Of a stretch of DNA of 64,000 bases, positions 38,124 through 47,445 are shown piece after piece. Origin of the DNA: Rhodopseudomonas palustris (GTDB lineage: Bacteria > Pseudomonadota > Alphaproteobacteria > Rhizobiales > Xanthobacteraceae). The DNA lies in assembly GCF_013415845.1 (NCBI RefSeq), contig NZ_CP058907.1, positions 248,001 to 312,000 on the forward strand, written 5' to 3'. The number at the start of each line of letters is the position of its first letter. Positions within the stretch are counted from its first letter, which is position 1. Made by a program: the position numbers and the translations under genes. The notes beneath the pieces were generated by a model, which did not search any database, had not been told where the DNA came from, and saw nothing but the letters and a program-made list of their open reading frames with translations.

Positions 38124-38546
38124 TTACCCGATGATCTGCAGTTCGACGCCGCGGCGCTCGCGCGGACCGTCGAGCTCGATGAAGAACACCGACTGCCATT
38201 CGCCGAGCACCATGGTGCCTTTGGCGACCGGAATCGTCTCCGACGAATTCATGAACAGCCCGATCAGATGCGAGTGCGCGTTGTCGCGGCCATCGACTGG
38301 ATCGAGATTGTGCAGATAGTCGCCGTCACGCGGCACGAAGCGCTTCAGAAACGTCAGCATGTCGCGCTCGAGCTTTTCCTCGCGCTCGTTGACGTTGATC
38401 CGCGCCGTGGTGTGCAGGCAGCTCACCGTAACCAGACCGTCCTTGATGCCACTCGAGGTGACGAAGCGGCGGACCTGGTCGGTGATGTCGATCAACTGGA
38501 TCGGCGCGGTGGTGGCGAGTTCGATACGGTGACGTTGAATCTGCAT
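38124..38546 (-). CDS. YjbQ family protein (secondary thiamine-phosphate synthase type)
   Basis: 140 residues starting MQIQRHRIELATTAP; the frame is open far upstream but only this part fits the family. Motifs: VSCLHTTARINVNEREEKLERDM, here cut to SCLHTTARINVNE, then YLHNLDPVDGRDNAHSHL with conserved His/Asp, and LGEWQSVFFIELDGPRERR. The family has a UPF0047 fold, and some members show weak thiamine-phosphate synthase activity; the true role is unknown. AGGAC precedes the ATG. It lies upstream of the RuBisCO-like gene on the same strand, separated by 114 bases holding a degenerate repeat half. Confidence 0.93.
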   Translation of the reverse strand: MQIQRHRIELATTAPIQLIDITDQVRRFVTSSGIKDGLVTVSCLHTTARINVNEREEKLERDMLTFLKRFVPRDGDYLHNLDPVDGRDNAHSHLIGLFMNSSETIPVAKGTMVLGEWQSVFFIELDGPRERRGVELQIIG

Positions 38547-38771
38547 GGCGACGTCCTGACTGGAACCGACCCGAGTGTTAGCCCGGTGCCCGCGCCCGAG
38601 CAACGCAAGCCGTCGCTGCCTGCGCGTCATGCGACCAGCTCGCAACCGGGCGCCACCGTAACTTGACAGTGCGGGAGGGCTTCGCGATGACGCGCAGCTT
38701 ACATCCCTGCGAGTTGACGGAGCCCGCAGCGCCCAGTTCGACCTTCTTGCCTGCCAGGACCACGATTCCCG

Positions 38772-40709
38772 ATGAGACCAGCCTATCGCAGCGATATCGA
38801 TGGCCTGCGCGCGATCGCAGTGCTGCTGGTGGTTGGGTTCCACGCCTTTCCGGCGGAGGTCCGCGGCGGCTTTATCGGCGTCGACGTTTTCTTCGTGATC
38901 TCCGGTTTCCTGATCACGTCGATCATCTGCCAGGCGCTCGACCGCGGCGACTTCAGCTTCGCGACGTTCTACGCCCGCCGCATCAACCGCATCTTCCCGG
39001 CGCTGCTGCTGGTGCTGGCGGCCTGCGCGATCGGTGGCTGGTTCCTGCAGTTCCCGGTCGATTATCGCGACGCCGGCAAGGCGATCGGCTTCGGCGCCGC
39101 GTTCCTCGCCAACGTCGCGTTGCTGCACGATTCCGGTTACTTCGACACCTCCTCGGAGCTGAACCCACTGCTGCATCTGTGGTCGCTCGGAGTCGAGGAG
39201 CAGTTCTATCTGCTGTGGCCGCCGGTGATCATCCTGGCGTGGCGCTGGAAGAACGGCGCCGTGGCGGCGGCAGTAGCAATCCTGCTGGCATCATTCGTCA
39301 CCAACCTGCTGCTGACACCGACACATCAATCCGCCGCGTTCTATCTGCCGGTGACGCGGTTCTGGGAACTGATGACCGGCTGTCTGCTGGCAATCGCCAC
39401 GGCAACCCGCGCGGCGCCACTCGCGCAGCACGCCGCCCGCCTGCGCAATATCGGCGCGGTCGCCGGCCTCGCGCTGATCGCGACCGGCGCCACCCTGATC
39501 GACCGCAGCCGCGCCTTTCCGGGCTGGTGGGCGGTGCTGCCGGTGCTCGGCGCCGCACTGCTAATCGGCACCGGTCCCGGCACCTGGGTCGGTCGGCGGT
39601 TGCTCGGCAATCGCGCCATGGTCTATGTCGGGTTGATCAGCTACCCGCTTTATCTGTGGCACTGGCCTGTGCTCGCAGCGATCCGGATCGTGCGGCTCGG
39701 CGAGGAGCCGCCACCGCTGATGAAGCTGATCGCAGTTCTGGTGGCATTCGGGCTCGCCGACTTCACCTACCGGTTCGTCGAGCCGAAGATCCGCTATCGG
39801 CCGACCCGCGCCAAGACTGCCGCAGCCTTCGCCGGCGTCGCGCTAGTCGGACTTCTCGGCGCCGGCATTTACGTCGCGGGTGGTGTGCCATCGCGGTTCA
39901 GCGCCGGCGTGCAGATCGTCGCCCGCGATCATCAGGCCGAGGCGATGCCGGCGTATCGGCTGAAGAGCTGCTTCCTCAGTTCAGGCTCGACGTTCGCGCG
40001 CGAATGCGACGACGCGGCCTTGCCGGGCGTGCCGCGGATCGCGCTGTGGGGCGATTCGCACGCCGCGCATCTCTATCCTGGGCTGCGCGCCGTGCAGAAG
40101 AGCGAGGGCGGCTTTGTGCTGTCGCAGTACACGACCGCCGGCTGCCCGCCGATCTTCGGTTACGTCAGCGTCCAGACGCCGGGATGCACCGCCGCCAACG
40201 CCAATGCACGGGAGCGGCTGAAAGCGATCAAGCCGGACACCGTGATCCTGGTCGCCCGGCAGTGGCACGACTATGACGGCGCCGATCGCGATCCGGCGGC
40301 GATCGACGCGATGATCAAGGCAACGCTCGCCGAACTGCACAGCATCGGCATCGAGCGGATCGTCGTGGTCGGGAAATTTCCGAGCTGGCGAACCCCGCCA
40401 AAGCGCATTCTGGCGCAGGCCTACCGGTCCGAAGCCGCCGGCCTCACCACCGCATCCGACATACCCACGCGCGACGGACCACCGCGGCTGGATCGCTCGG
40501 AAGCCGAGGCCAACGAGCGGCTGCGCGCGTTCTTCACGGCGCAAGGCATCGAGTTCATTTCGCCGACGCCGGTGTATTGCAATGATCAGGGCTGCCTGCT
40601 TGCGGTGCCAGGCAGCGGCACCCCGGTGACATTCGACGGCAGCCACCTCACGATTGCATCGTCGCAGTTCTTCGTCAGGCAGATCATGAAGGAACTGCTC
40701 GGCCGATAG
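38772..40709 (+). CDS. OafA/YrhL-type acyltransferase with C-terminal SGNH domain
   Basis: 645 residues. The first 370 form the acyltransferase-3 membrane domain (about ten helices), starting YRSDIDGLRAIAVLLVVGFHAFP with the catalytic His in GFHAFP. GVDVFFVISGFLI and HLWSLGVEEQFYLLWPP follow. The C-terminal domain is an SGNH hydrolase: GDSHAAHLYPG with nucleophile Ser429 and the Asp-x-x-His motif FDGSHLTIA near residue 620. Together they O-acetylate a periplasmic or surface polysaccharide. No polysaccharide synthesis genes are adjacent. It converges with the AlgX/MBOAT pair, a second O-acetylation system. Confidence 0.92.
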   Translation: MRPAYRSDIDGLRAIAVLLVVGFHAFPAEVRGGFIGVDVFFVISGFLITSIICQALDRGDFSFATFYARRINRIFPALLLVLAACAIGGWFLQFPVDYRDAGKAIGFGAAFLANVALLHDSGYFDTSSELNPLLHLWSLGVEEQFYLLWPPVIILAWRWKNGAVAAAVAILLASFVTNLLLTPTHQSAAFYLPVTRFWELMTGCLLAIATATRAAPLAQHAARLRNIGAVAGLALIATGATLIDRSRAFPGWWAVLPVLGAALLIGTGPGTWVGRRLLGNRAMVYVGLISYPLYLWHWPVLAAIRIVRLGEEPPPLMKLIAVLVAFGLADFTYRFVEPKIRYRPTRAKTAAAFAGVALVGLLGAGIYVAGGVPSRFSAGVQIVARDHQAEAMPAYRLKSCFLSSGSTFARECDDAALPGVPRIALWGDSHAAHLYPGLRAVQKSEGGFVLSQYTTAGCPPIFGYVSVQTPGCTAANANARERLKAIKPDTVILVARQWHDYDGADRDPAAIDAMIKATLAELHSIGIERIVVVGKFPSWRTPPKRILAQAYRSEAAGLTTASDIPTRDGPPRLDRSEAEANERLRAFFTAQGIEFISPTPVYCNDQGCLLAVPGSGTPVTFDGSHLTIASSQFFVRQIMKELLGR

Positions 40710-40761
40710 TTATCAAGCGGGCAGAACTGCCGCGCAGGCGCGGCCTCGACCTGTGCAGGCT

Positions 40762-41928
40762 TCAGGGCGTCCTGACGATCTGGTGAAGCAGCGAGAGGTA
40801 CTGTTGTCGTCCGATCAGGCTTTCGTTCTCTTCGAGCAGCATCACGTCGACGTCTCGAACTTCGCGCAGCTCAGCCTCGGACAGATGGTCCTGTCGCACC
40901 CCACCGCGGGAGCGGCCGAGCTTGAGATAGAAGTATTGACCGAGTCGAGTCAGACACGCCTGCTCGGTCAGGACTTCGCTGACCGGGTCGATGAAGCTGG
41001 TGCCGACCAGCGCCGCATCGATCCGCGTCGCCTCGCGGCCGTCGCAGCTTGGATGACTGTAGGTCAGTTTCGGCGTCGGATAGTCGATCGGCGCCACCAG
41101 AAGATTGGCAAGCTCGGCGAGATCGCGGTCGCGCCCCTCGGCCGGCGAGCTCACCGTCACAGTAAAGCTAAACGGCGTGAGCAACTCGTGTCCCGCCCGG
41201 GTGTTGATCGCATTTACGATCTGCTGGCTGCCGCGCGCCATCACCAACTCGTTCCAGTGAATGCCACCGCGCGGGAACGGTGGCGTGTCGTCGCTCCGCA
41301 TCGCATGGGTCGAGGTCGCCAGATCGAGCACATCGATGCCTGCGGCCCGTAGCCGCGCAACGTAGGCTGGGACGAGTTCCGCTCGCGCCTGCGGACTGCT
41401 CGGACAGACGATCAGATGCGTGAACTTGTCCGGCATATCGGCAACTTTGGACGGCGTCACGATGTAGAGAAACAGTTTGCCGCGATCGCGATAGTAGGCC
41501 TGAATGTCGCGCAGCAGCGGAATCGCGGCATCCGCCATGGTGTCGGCCTGACCGATCGTGCGCGAGCAATATTCCTCGAGATAGCCGCGCTGCACGAGTT
41601 CACCGTCGCGCCCGATCAGGATGCCGGGGGCGGTGATCTCGCCGAACAACGAATACGCGATCTGATTGTTGAGCCGAATTAACGTTCGCCGCAGCGGCAT
41701 TGCGTCCGCAATTCGCAGCACGGCCGCTTTCTGCAGTGCGCCGTCGATGAAGCCGTGCAGCGAAAGATCGAACGGCACCTGCTGGGTGACGCCGACAAGT
41801 GCCGGCCCGATCCGAACGGCGTGCGACGGCACCGCGAGATTCCAAAGCGTCCACGCCGGCATCGCCACAAAGGCAGCGGCCGCCAGCCGGCGGAGCCATC
41901 GTCGCGGTGATGTGGTAATCGCCGCCAT
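40762..41928 (-). CDS. AlgX/AlgJ-like periplasmic O-acetyltransferase (SGNH)
   Basis: 388 residues. The signal-anchor (WLRRLAAAAFVAMPAWTLW) precedes a periplasmic SGNH-like domain. The AlgJ/AlgX marks are visible: PPFPRGGIHWNELV with the HWN motif, and ALVGTSFIDP holding the GTSF nucleophile serine. Gene order (MBOAT, then this) is that of algI-algJ or of cellulose and other acetylation systems. It starts 2 bases after the MBOAT stop and so is co-translated. The polysaccharide substrate is unknown. The ATG at 41928 is chosen; the longer frame overlaps the MBOAT gene. Confidence 0.85.
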   Translation of the reverse strand: MAAITTSPRRWLRRLAAAAFVAMPAWTLWNLAVPSHAVRIGPALVGVTQQVPFDLSLHGFIDGALQKAAVLRIADAMPLRRTLIRLNNQIAYSLFGEITAPGILIGRDGELVQRGYLEEYCSRTIGQADTMADAAIPLLRDIQAYYRDRGKLFLYIVTPSKVADMPDKFTHLIVCPSSPQARAELVPAYVARLRAAGIDVLDLATSTHAMRSDDTPPFPRGGIHWNELVMARGSQQIVNAINTRAGHELLTPFSFTVTVSSPAEGRDRDLAELANLLVAPIDYPTPKLTYSHPSCDGREATRIDAALVGTSFIDPVSEVLTEQACLTRLGQYFYLKLGRSRGGVRQDHLSEAELREVRDVDVMLLEENESLIGRQQYLSLLHQIVRTP

Positions 41929-41930
41929 CC

Positions 41931-43343
41931 TCAAAACCGGAAATAGATGAAGGGCTGAAACGGGATCGCCACCGCGCGCGCGATCGCGATCGTACCCAGC
42001 GCGCCGAGGCCGACATAGCCGGCGAGCCGAAGCACACCACTGCTGCGCCAGGCTGCGCCCAGCGAGCCAAAGGCCGGCAGGCCCGGGATCAGGCTCAGCG
42101 CTGCGCCGAGCGCAGCCGTCCAGAGCACTGAAACCGGTGGCGGCAGCCACGCGGTTGCATGACCGAAGCCGGCGAGCGCACCGAAGAAACCACCGAGGTG
42201 CGCCGTATCCGGCGAGCGGAAGATCACCCAGCCAAGCATCACGATCAGCAGGGTCGCCATGGTGGCGATCACGGCGCCGCCACGTTGCAGCCAACGCTCC
42301 AAGAACACCCGGTCGAGCGTGAGGAACAGACCGTTATAGGCGCCCCACAGCACGAAATTCCAACTCGCGCCGTGCCACAGGCCGGACAGCAAGAAACAGA
42401 TCCAGAGATTGCGATAGGTGACGAGCGCGCTGCCGCGGTTGCCGCCGAGCGGGATGTACAGATAGTCGCGAATCCAGGTGGTGAGCGAAATGTGCCAGCG
42501 TCGCCAGAACTCGGTGATCGAGCGGGAGATGTACGGCATGTTGAAGTTCTCGCGCAGCGAGAAGCCGAGCATTCGGGCGATCCCGATCGCCATGTCGGAA
42601 TAGCCGGAGAAGTCGAAATAGATCTGCAGCGTGAAGCAGACCGTACCTAACCATGCGGCCCCCATCGACAGCGTCGCCGGATCGGCGCCGAACACCTGGT
42701 CGGCGTAGTGACCGAGCGGATCGGCGATCAGCAGCTTCTTGAACGCGCCTTGGGCGAACCGCGCCAAACCTGCGCCGCAATCGCTCCATTCAAAGCCCCG
42801 TGGCACAGCGATCTGGCGATCGATCTCATGATACTTGAGGATCGGGCCAGCCAGCAGCTTCGGAAAGAAGAACACGAAAAGGCAGTAGTCGGAGAACCGC
42901 CGGGCGGGCTGCGACACACCGCGATAGCTGTCGACCAGGTAAGTGATCTTCTCGAAGGTGACGAACGAGACGCCGATCGGCAACGCGATGTGCCAGACCG
43001 GCAGCGCACTGAACTTGCCGGCGGCGAGCAGCACGTTCAGGCTCTCGAGCGCAAAACTGGTGTATTTATAGATGATCAGGATTGCGAGGTTCTGCACCAC
43101 CCCGAGCGCCAGCAGCGCGCGCTTGGTCGGGACGATCGAGCTGCCTGTGATTCGCCGCGCCAGCAGATGATCGATCAGCGCCGAGGCCACCACCACAGGC
43201 ACGAACAGCGGCTCGCCCCAGAGGTAGAACAGCCCGCTGCCGATCAGCAGGATCCAGCGCTTGGTCCGCGCCTCACGGGCCGCGAAATACAGCACATAGA
43301 GGAACGGAAAGCAGGTCAGGAACAGGGGATCGTAGAAGAGCAT
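41931..43343 (-). CDS. MBOAT family O-acyltransferase (AlgI-like)
   Basis: 470 residues, polytopic inner-membrane protein. The MBOAT markers are GGLARFAQGAFKKLLIADPL type segments, SITEFWRRWHISLTTWIRDYLYIPLGG (cut here to FWRRWHISLTTWIRDY), and the catalytic histidine in LLSGLWHGASWNFVLWG. It starts MLFYDPLFLTCFPFLY, with the ATG at 43343. It passes acetyl groups across the membrane to the AlgX/J-like partner at 40762. No alginate or cellulose synthase is nearby, so the polymer is not known. Confidence 0.93.
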   Translation of the reverse strand: MLFYDPLFLTCFPFLYVLYFAAREARTKRWILLIGSGLFYLWGEPLFVPVVVASALIDHLLARRITGSSIVPTKRALLALGVVQNLAILIIYKYTSFALESLNVLLAAGKFSALPVWHIALPIGVSFVTFEKITYLVDSYRGVSQPARRFSDYCLFVFFFPKLLAGPILKYHEIDRQIAVPRGFEWSDCGAGLARFAQGAFKKLLIADPLGHYADQVFGADPATLSMGAAWLGTVCFTLQIYFDFSGYSDMAIGIARMLGFSLRENFNMPYISRSITEFWRRWHISLTTWIRDYLYIPLGGNRGSALVTYRNLWICFLLSGLWHGASWNFVLWGAYNGLFLTLDRVFLERWLQRGGAVIATMATLLIVMLGWVIFRSPDTAHLGGFFGALAGFGHATAWLPPPVSVLWTAALGAALSLIPGLPAFGSLGAAWRSSGVLRLAGYVGLGALGTIAIARAVAIPFQPFIYFRF

Positions 43344-43548
43344 GGCGGACGGGTGGTTCCTGGTGCCTGCAGGCGATCGACGGGCCACCTATTCCAGATT
43401 CCGCTGGCTACGCCCAGCCGAAGCGACGCACGAGGCCCCGGCTCTAGAGACCTGCGAAAAAAGATAATCGACGACCGAGGCGAGCGCCGGCGTCTCAATC
43501 GATGACTTTAGCTGGTTTGGAAAGCCGGCGCCTGAACAGGCGGATCTC

Positions 43549-43623
43549 TGGAGCGGGCGAAGGGATTCGAACCCTCGACCCCAACCTTGGCAAGGTTGTG
43601 CTCTACCCCTGAGCTACACCCGC
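43549..43623 (-). tRNA. tRNA-Gly (anticodon GCC)
   Basis: 75 bases with encoded CCA. Acceptor GCGGGTG pairs with CGCCCGC (one G-T pair). D arm is TAGCTCAGGGGTAGAGCA, anticodon stem CAACC/GGTTG around TTGCCAA (anticodon GCC), T arm GAGGGTTCGAATCCCTT. The discriminator base is T. Confidence 0.97.
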
Positions 43624-43938
43624 ATCCGAGAAACGGCGCGCCGTCGGCACGACCGTGGGCAGTCGTATGCCAAATGCCGCGGGCGATTGCAACAGCCGTT
43701 CGACATTTCATGTGCCGGCTTTTTTTGCGGGCGGATGACCGCGTGGGGGATTTTGACTCAAATGCGACCGAGGGCGGCCGGCGGGCCGCCTGCGGCGGCG
43801 GCGAAATTAGGGTCAAGAGGGGTCTGGGCGACCACAATCCAGCGCGGGGCCGGTTCCCGTTGCAAATCGAACTTCCCGCGCCATCTAGAGCGAGGGCCGT
43901 GTTAAAACGGCGGACCGACCGACAACAGCGAGGACGAC
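43624..43938. other. Intergenic region between tRNA-Gly and ybbN
   Basis: About 315 bases with no convincing gene. It includes a very GC-rich self-pairing stretch (43765-43804) and a possible -35/-10 pair (TTGCAA ... CATCTAGAG) before ybbN. Nothing else is recognised. Confidence 0.45.
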
Positions 43939-44859
43939 GTGACGATTTTGGAGCAGGGCAGCGGTGCGGCGCCTCAGGCAGCCGCCGATCTGATCAAGGA
44001 CACCACGACCCAAAGCTTCGTCCGCGATGTGATCGAAGAATCCAAGCGCCAGCCGGTTCTGATCGACTTCTGGGCGCAGTGGTGCGGTCCGTGCAAGCAG
44101 CTCACCCCGATCCTGGAAAAGGCGGTTCGGGCCGCGAACGGCAAGGTCAAGCTGGTCAAGATGAACATCGACGAGCATCCGTCGATTCCCGGCCAGATGG
44201 GCATCCAGTCGATCCCGGCCGTGATCGCCTTCGTCGATGGCCGCCCGGCCGACGGCTTCATGGGCGCGGTGCCGGAGAGCCAGGTCAACGCCTTCATTGA
44301 AAAGCTGACCGCCGGCATGCCGGGCGGTGCGCCGACCGCCGCCGAGCTGCTCCAGGAAGCCGAAGCAGTGCTGGCGGAGGGCGATGTCCAGACTGCGACT
44401 TCGATCTATGCCGAGGTGCTGCGCGCCGACGGCACCAATGTCGCCGCGATCGCCGGGCTGGCCCGCTGCTATATGCAGACCGGCGCCACCGAACAGGCCA
44501 AGAAGACATTGGGGCTGGTGCCCGAGGCCAAGCGCGAGGACGCCGCCGTCAAGGCGGTGCAGGCGATGATCGATCTTGCCGAGCAGGCGCAGTCGCTCGG
44601 CCCGATCGCCGAGCTGGAACAGAAGGTCGCAGCCGATCCGCTCGACCATCAGGCGCGCTTTGATCTTGCGATCGCCCTCAATGCTGCCGACCGGCGCGAA
44701 GATGCGACCACGCATCTTCTCGACATCGTCAAGCGCGACCGTAAATGGAACGACGACGGCGCACGCAAGCAGCTGGTGCAGTTCTTCGAGGCCTGGGGCC
44801 CGACCGACGACGCCACCGTCGAGGGCCGCAAGCGGCTGTCGACGATTCTGTTCTCGTAG
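43939..44859 (+). CDS. ybbN: Thioredoxin-domain co-chaperone YbbN (CnoX-like)
   Basis: 306 residues. An N-terminal thioredoxin domain carries the redox motif Cys49-GlyPro-Cys52 in WAQWCGPCKQL, so it is probably redox active. A C-terminal TPR-like half follows (AELLQEAEAVLAEGDVQTA, LARCYMQTGATEQAKKTL). This is the CnoX/YbbN architecture, which protects proteins from chlorine or heat stress and hands them to GroEL or DnaK. GTG start, with GAGGAC in front. It opens the series ybbN, LonN protein, Trm112 protein, a common alphaproteobacterial order. Confidence 0.93.
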   Translation: MTILEQGSGAAPQAAADLIKDTTTQSFVRDVIEESKRQPVLIDFWAQWCGPCKQLTPILEKAVRAANGKVKLVKMNIDEHPSIPGQMGIQSIPAVIAFVDGRPADGFMGAVPESQVNAFIEKLTAGMPGGAPTAAELLQEAEAVLAEGDVQTATSIYAEVLRADGTNVAAIAGLARCYMQTGATEQAKKTLGLVPEAKREDAAVKAVQAMIDLAEQAQSLGPIAELEQKVAADPLDHQARFDLAIALNAADRREDATTHLLDIVKRDRKWNDDGARKQLVQFFEAWGPTDDATVEGRKRLSTILFS

Positions 44860-44885
44860 TCGCAATTCAAAGCGCGGAGCCAGCG

Positions 44886-45563
44886 ATGCCGATCAATGCC
44901 GCCTATCGCGGGCCAGCCGACCTTCCCGAGGTGATTCCGGTGTTTCCGCTCGCCGGGGCGCTGCTGCTGCCGCGCGGTCAGATGCCGCTGAATATCTTCG
45001 AACCGCGCTATCTGGCGATGATCGACGATGCGCTGCGCGACGGCCATCGGCTGATCGGCATGATCCAGCCGGATGCGGCGCATTCGTCGGAGACCGCCGA
45101 GAAGCCGTCGCTGTTCAACGTCGGTTGCGTCGGGCGCATCACCCAGCTCGCCGAATCCGGCGACGGCCGATACATCCTCGAACTGACCGGCGTGTCGCGC
45201 TTCAAGGTAGTCGATGAGCTGCAGGTTCTGACGCCGTACCGGCAGTGCAAGGTCGACTATTTCCCGTTCGTCGACGATTTTACCGCCCGCAAGGGCGAGG
45301 ACGAGGTTGATCGCGAGACCCTGCTGTCAGTGCTGACCGATTTCCTCAAGGCCAACAATCTCAAGGTCGATTGGGACGGCGTCGAAAGCGCGCCGAACGA
45401 GGCTCTGGTCAACGCGCTGGCGATGATGTCGCCATACGGGCCCCCGGAGAAGCAGGCGCTGCTCGAGGCGCCGGATCTGAAGACGCGCGCCGAAATCCTG
45501 ATCGCCGTCACCGAGATGGACCTCGCCAAGAAGCGCACCAGCGGAGACCCGCCGCTGCAATAA
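44886..45563 (+). CDS. LON N-terminal (substrate-binding) domain protein
   Basis: 225 residues corresponding to the PUA-like N-terminal domain of Lon alone, with no ATPase or protease part. Motifs: [32 protein letters not shown] (shown in part), [45 protein letters not shown]. The 47 codons upstream in frame lie in ybbN and are not part of it. Such stand-alone domains are widespread; their role is unclear (protein-quality related by context). It is 26 bases from ybbN, and the Trm112 gene follows. Confidence 0.92.
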
Positions 45564-45652
45564 CGCGCAGCAATTTGCGCGCGCGCGTTGACGGCGCCGC
45601 GCTGCTGTCCGATCAAGCCCGATGCCAGCCCATTGTTCTGGAGCCTGAAGCC

Positions 45653-45850
45653 ATGAGCCTTTCGCCGTCCGAGCGGCCCGACACTGTCGACCGCAAGCTG
45701 CTCGACATCCTGGTCTGCCCGGTCACCAAGGGACCGCTCGAATTCGACCCCGCCCGCCAAGAGCTGATCTCCCGCGGTGCCAAGCTGGCCTATCCGATCC
45801 GCGACGGCATCCCGATCATGCTGCCCGAAGAGGCGCGGAAGCTCGGGTGA
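45653..45850 (+). CDS. Trm112/YcaR family small zinc-ribbon-like protein
   Basis: 65 residues with [24 protein letters not shown] (in part) and the C-terminal [17 protein letters not shown] that defines the family. Eukaryotic and archaeal Trm112 activates methyltransferases; the bacterial version has only one Cys in the ribbon here (VCPVT), so zinc binding is probably lost. Start is ATG 45653 with GGAG about 12 bases before it. Third in the ybbN series. Confidence 0.9.
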
Positions 45851-45985
45851 GGTGAGCGGCAGCTCAACCCCGAGTACAGCGCAACCTCTCCCTTAGGCGA
45901 GAGAGCGAGCGCGCTGCGATTCGGTGAAAAGCTGATTGCTTTCCGCGGCGGCGGAGACGGCGGGTCGATCCGCTTCCACCCTGCC

Positions 45986-47206
45986 TTACAGCGCTTCGCC
46001 CTTCAGCAGCCGCGGGATTTCGCCGGTGAGGCCGGCGGCCTGCCGGATGAAGGCGCCCTTCAGCGGCGGCAGGCGGTCGACCAGACCGAGGCCGATGTCG
46101 CGAATTCCGCGCAGCAGCGGCGAATTGTTGGAAAACAGGAAGTTGAGTCCGTTGGTGGCGACGCCCATCGCCACGGTGTCGAACCGCCGCCAGCGCTGAT
46201 AGCGCTCCAGCACGTCGACTTGCCCCGGATCGATCCCCAGCCGGGCCGCATCCACCACCACCTCGGCCAGAGCCGCGACGTCGCGCAGGCCCATATTGAG
46301 GCCCTGTCCGGCGATCGGATGAATGACGTGCGCGGCGTCGCCGATCAGCGCGAGCCGCGGTGCGATGAACGACTGCGCGACGAAATAGCCGAGCGGAAAC
46401 GACTTCGGCTTGTCGAGCGGCTTGACGTCGCCGAGCCGCAGCCCGAACCGCTTCTCCAGTTCGCGTTGGAATTCCTTCTCGGACAGCGCGACGATCCGCT
46501 CGGCATCGCGGCGGCTCTCGCTCCACACCAGCGACGAGCGCCGGCCGGTGAGCGGCAGGATCGCGAACGGACCGGCAGGCAGGAAGTGTTCTTCGGCGCA
46601 GCCATTGTGGTCGCGCTCGTGCTCGACCGTGACGACGATGCCCGACTGGTCGTAATCCCAGCCATAGGTGGCGATGCCGGCGCGCTGGCGCAGCTTCGAC
46701 TTGGCGCCGTCGGCGGCGACCAGCAGGCTGGCATCGATCACGCTGCCGTCGCCGAGCGTGACGCCGATCGCTTCGGTGCGCGCGTCGTAGGAGGTGACCG
46801 GGGTGGCGCGCAGCTCGACGCCTTCGGCCTCGGCGCGTTTGGCCAGCGCCTCGACCAGATATCTGTTTTCGACCATGTGGGCGAACGGCTCGCCGGGCTG
46901 CACTTCGCCCGCGAAGGTCAGGAATACCGGCCGCGTCGCGTCTTCAAGATGGCTGTCGGTGACGATCATGTCGATGATCGGCTGCGCGGTCGGCGCCACC
47001 TCGTCCCAGACCCCGAGCGCCTCGAACAACCGCCGGCACGCCGCGACGATCGCGGTGGCGCGCGGGTCGCGGCTCGGTCGCAGCGCGAGCGCCGGATCGG
47101 CGACGATCACCGGCACCTCGGGGCCGAGCCCCTGGCGCAACGCCAGCGCCAGCGCCAAACCGGCGAACGCCCCGCCCCCAATCACAATGCTTCGCGGTGC
47201 CGTCAT
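45986..47206 (-). CDS. UbiH/UbiF-type FAD monooxygenase (ubiquinone synthesis)
   Basis: 406 residues. FAD-binding VIGGGAFAGLALALALRQG at the N-terminus, the internal DGAKSKLRQRAGI motif, and GDAAHVIHPIAGQGLNMGLRD near residue 300, typical of the UbiH/COQ6 family that hydroxylates the ubiquinone ring. Which ring carbon it modifies cannot be decided from sequence. Start ATG 47206 (MTAPRSIVIG); a longer frame to 47377 is not FAD-fold-like. It is divergent from tesB. No other ubi genes are near. Confidence 0.9.
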   Translation of the reverse strand: MTAPRSIVIGGGAFAGLALALALRQGLGPEVPVIVADPALALRPSRDPRATAIVAACRRLFEALGVWDEVAPTAQPIIDMIVTDSHLEDATRPVFLTFAGEVQPGEPFAHMVENRYLVEALAKRAEAEGVELRATPVTSYDARTEAIGVTLGDGSVIDASLLVAADGAKSKLRQRAGIATYGWDYDQSGIVVTVEHERDHNGCAEEHFLPAGPFAILPLTGRRSSLVWSESRRDAERIVALSEKEFQRELEKRFGLRLGDVKPLDKPKSFPLGYFVAQSFIAPRLALIGDAAHVIHPIAGQGLNMGLRDVAALAEVVVDAARLGIDPGQVDVLERYQRWRRFDTVAMGVATNGLNFLFSNNSPLLRGIRDIGLGLVDRLPPLKGAFIRQAAGLTGEIPRLLKGEAL

Positions 47207-47445
47207 ATTTCTCACTCTCGCGCCATGATCCTTGCGCCCGGATCGGAGCTGGGCGAAACAGGTTTCAAGGACCAACCCGCTGTTGCCGGGGCGGTTTCTA
47301 ACAGACAACGCCGGCGGTGGGAAATCACCTGCATGGCCGCGCGGCATTCCGCCCTGGTCGCTGCTGCGATGGGCCAACTTGTTGTTTCGACGCTTTGTTG
47401 CGCGTTGTCCCGCCCCGCCTGAACCGCCGTGAAGGAGCTCGACCG

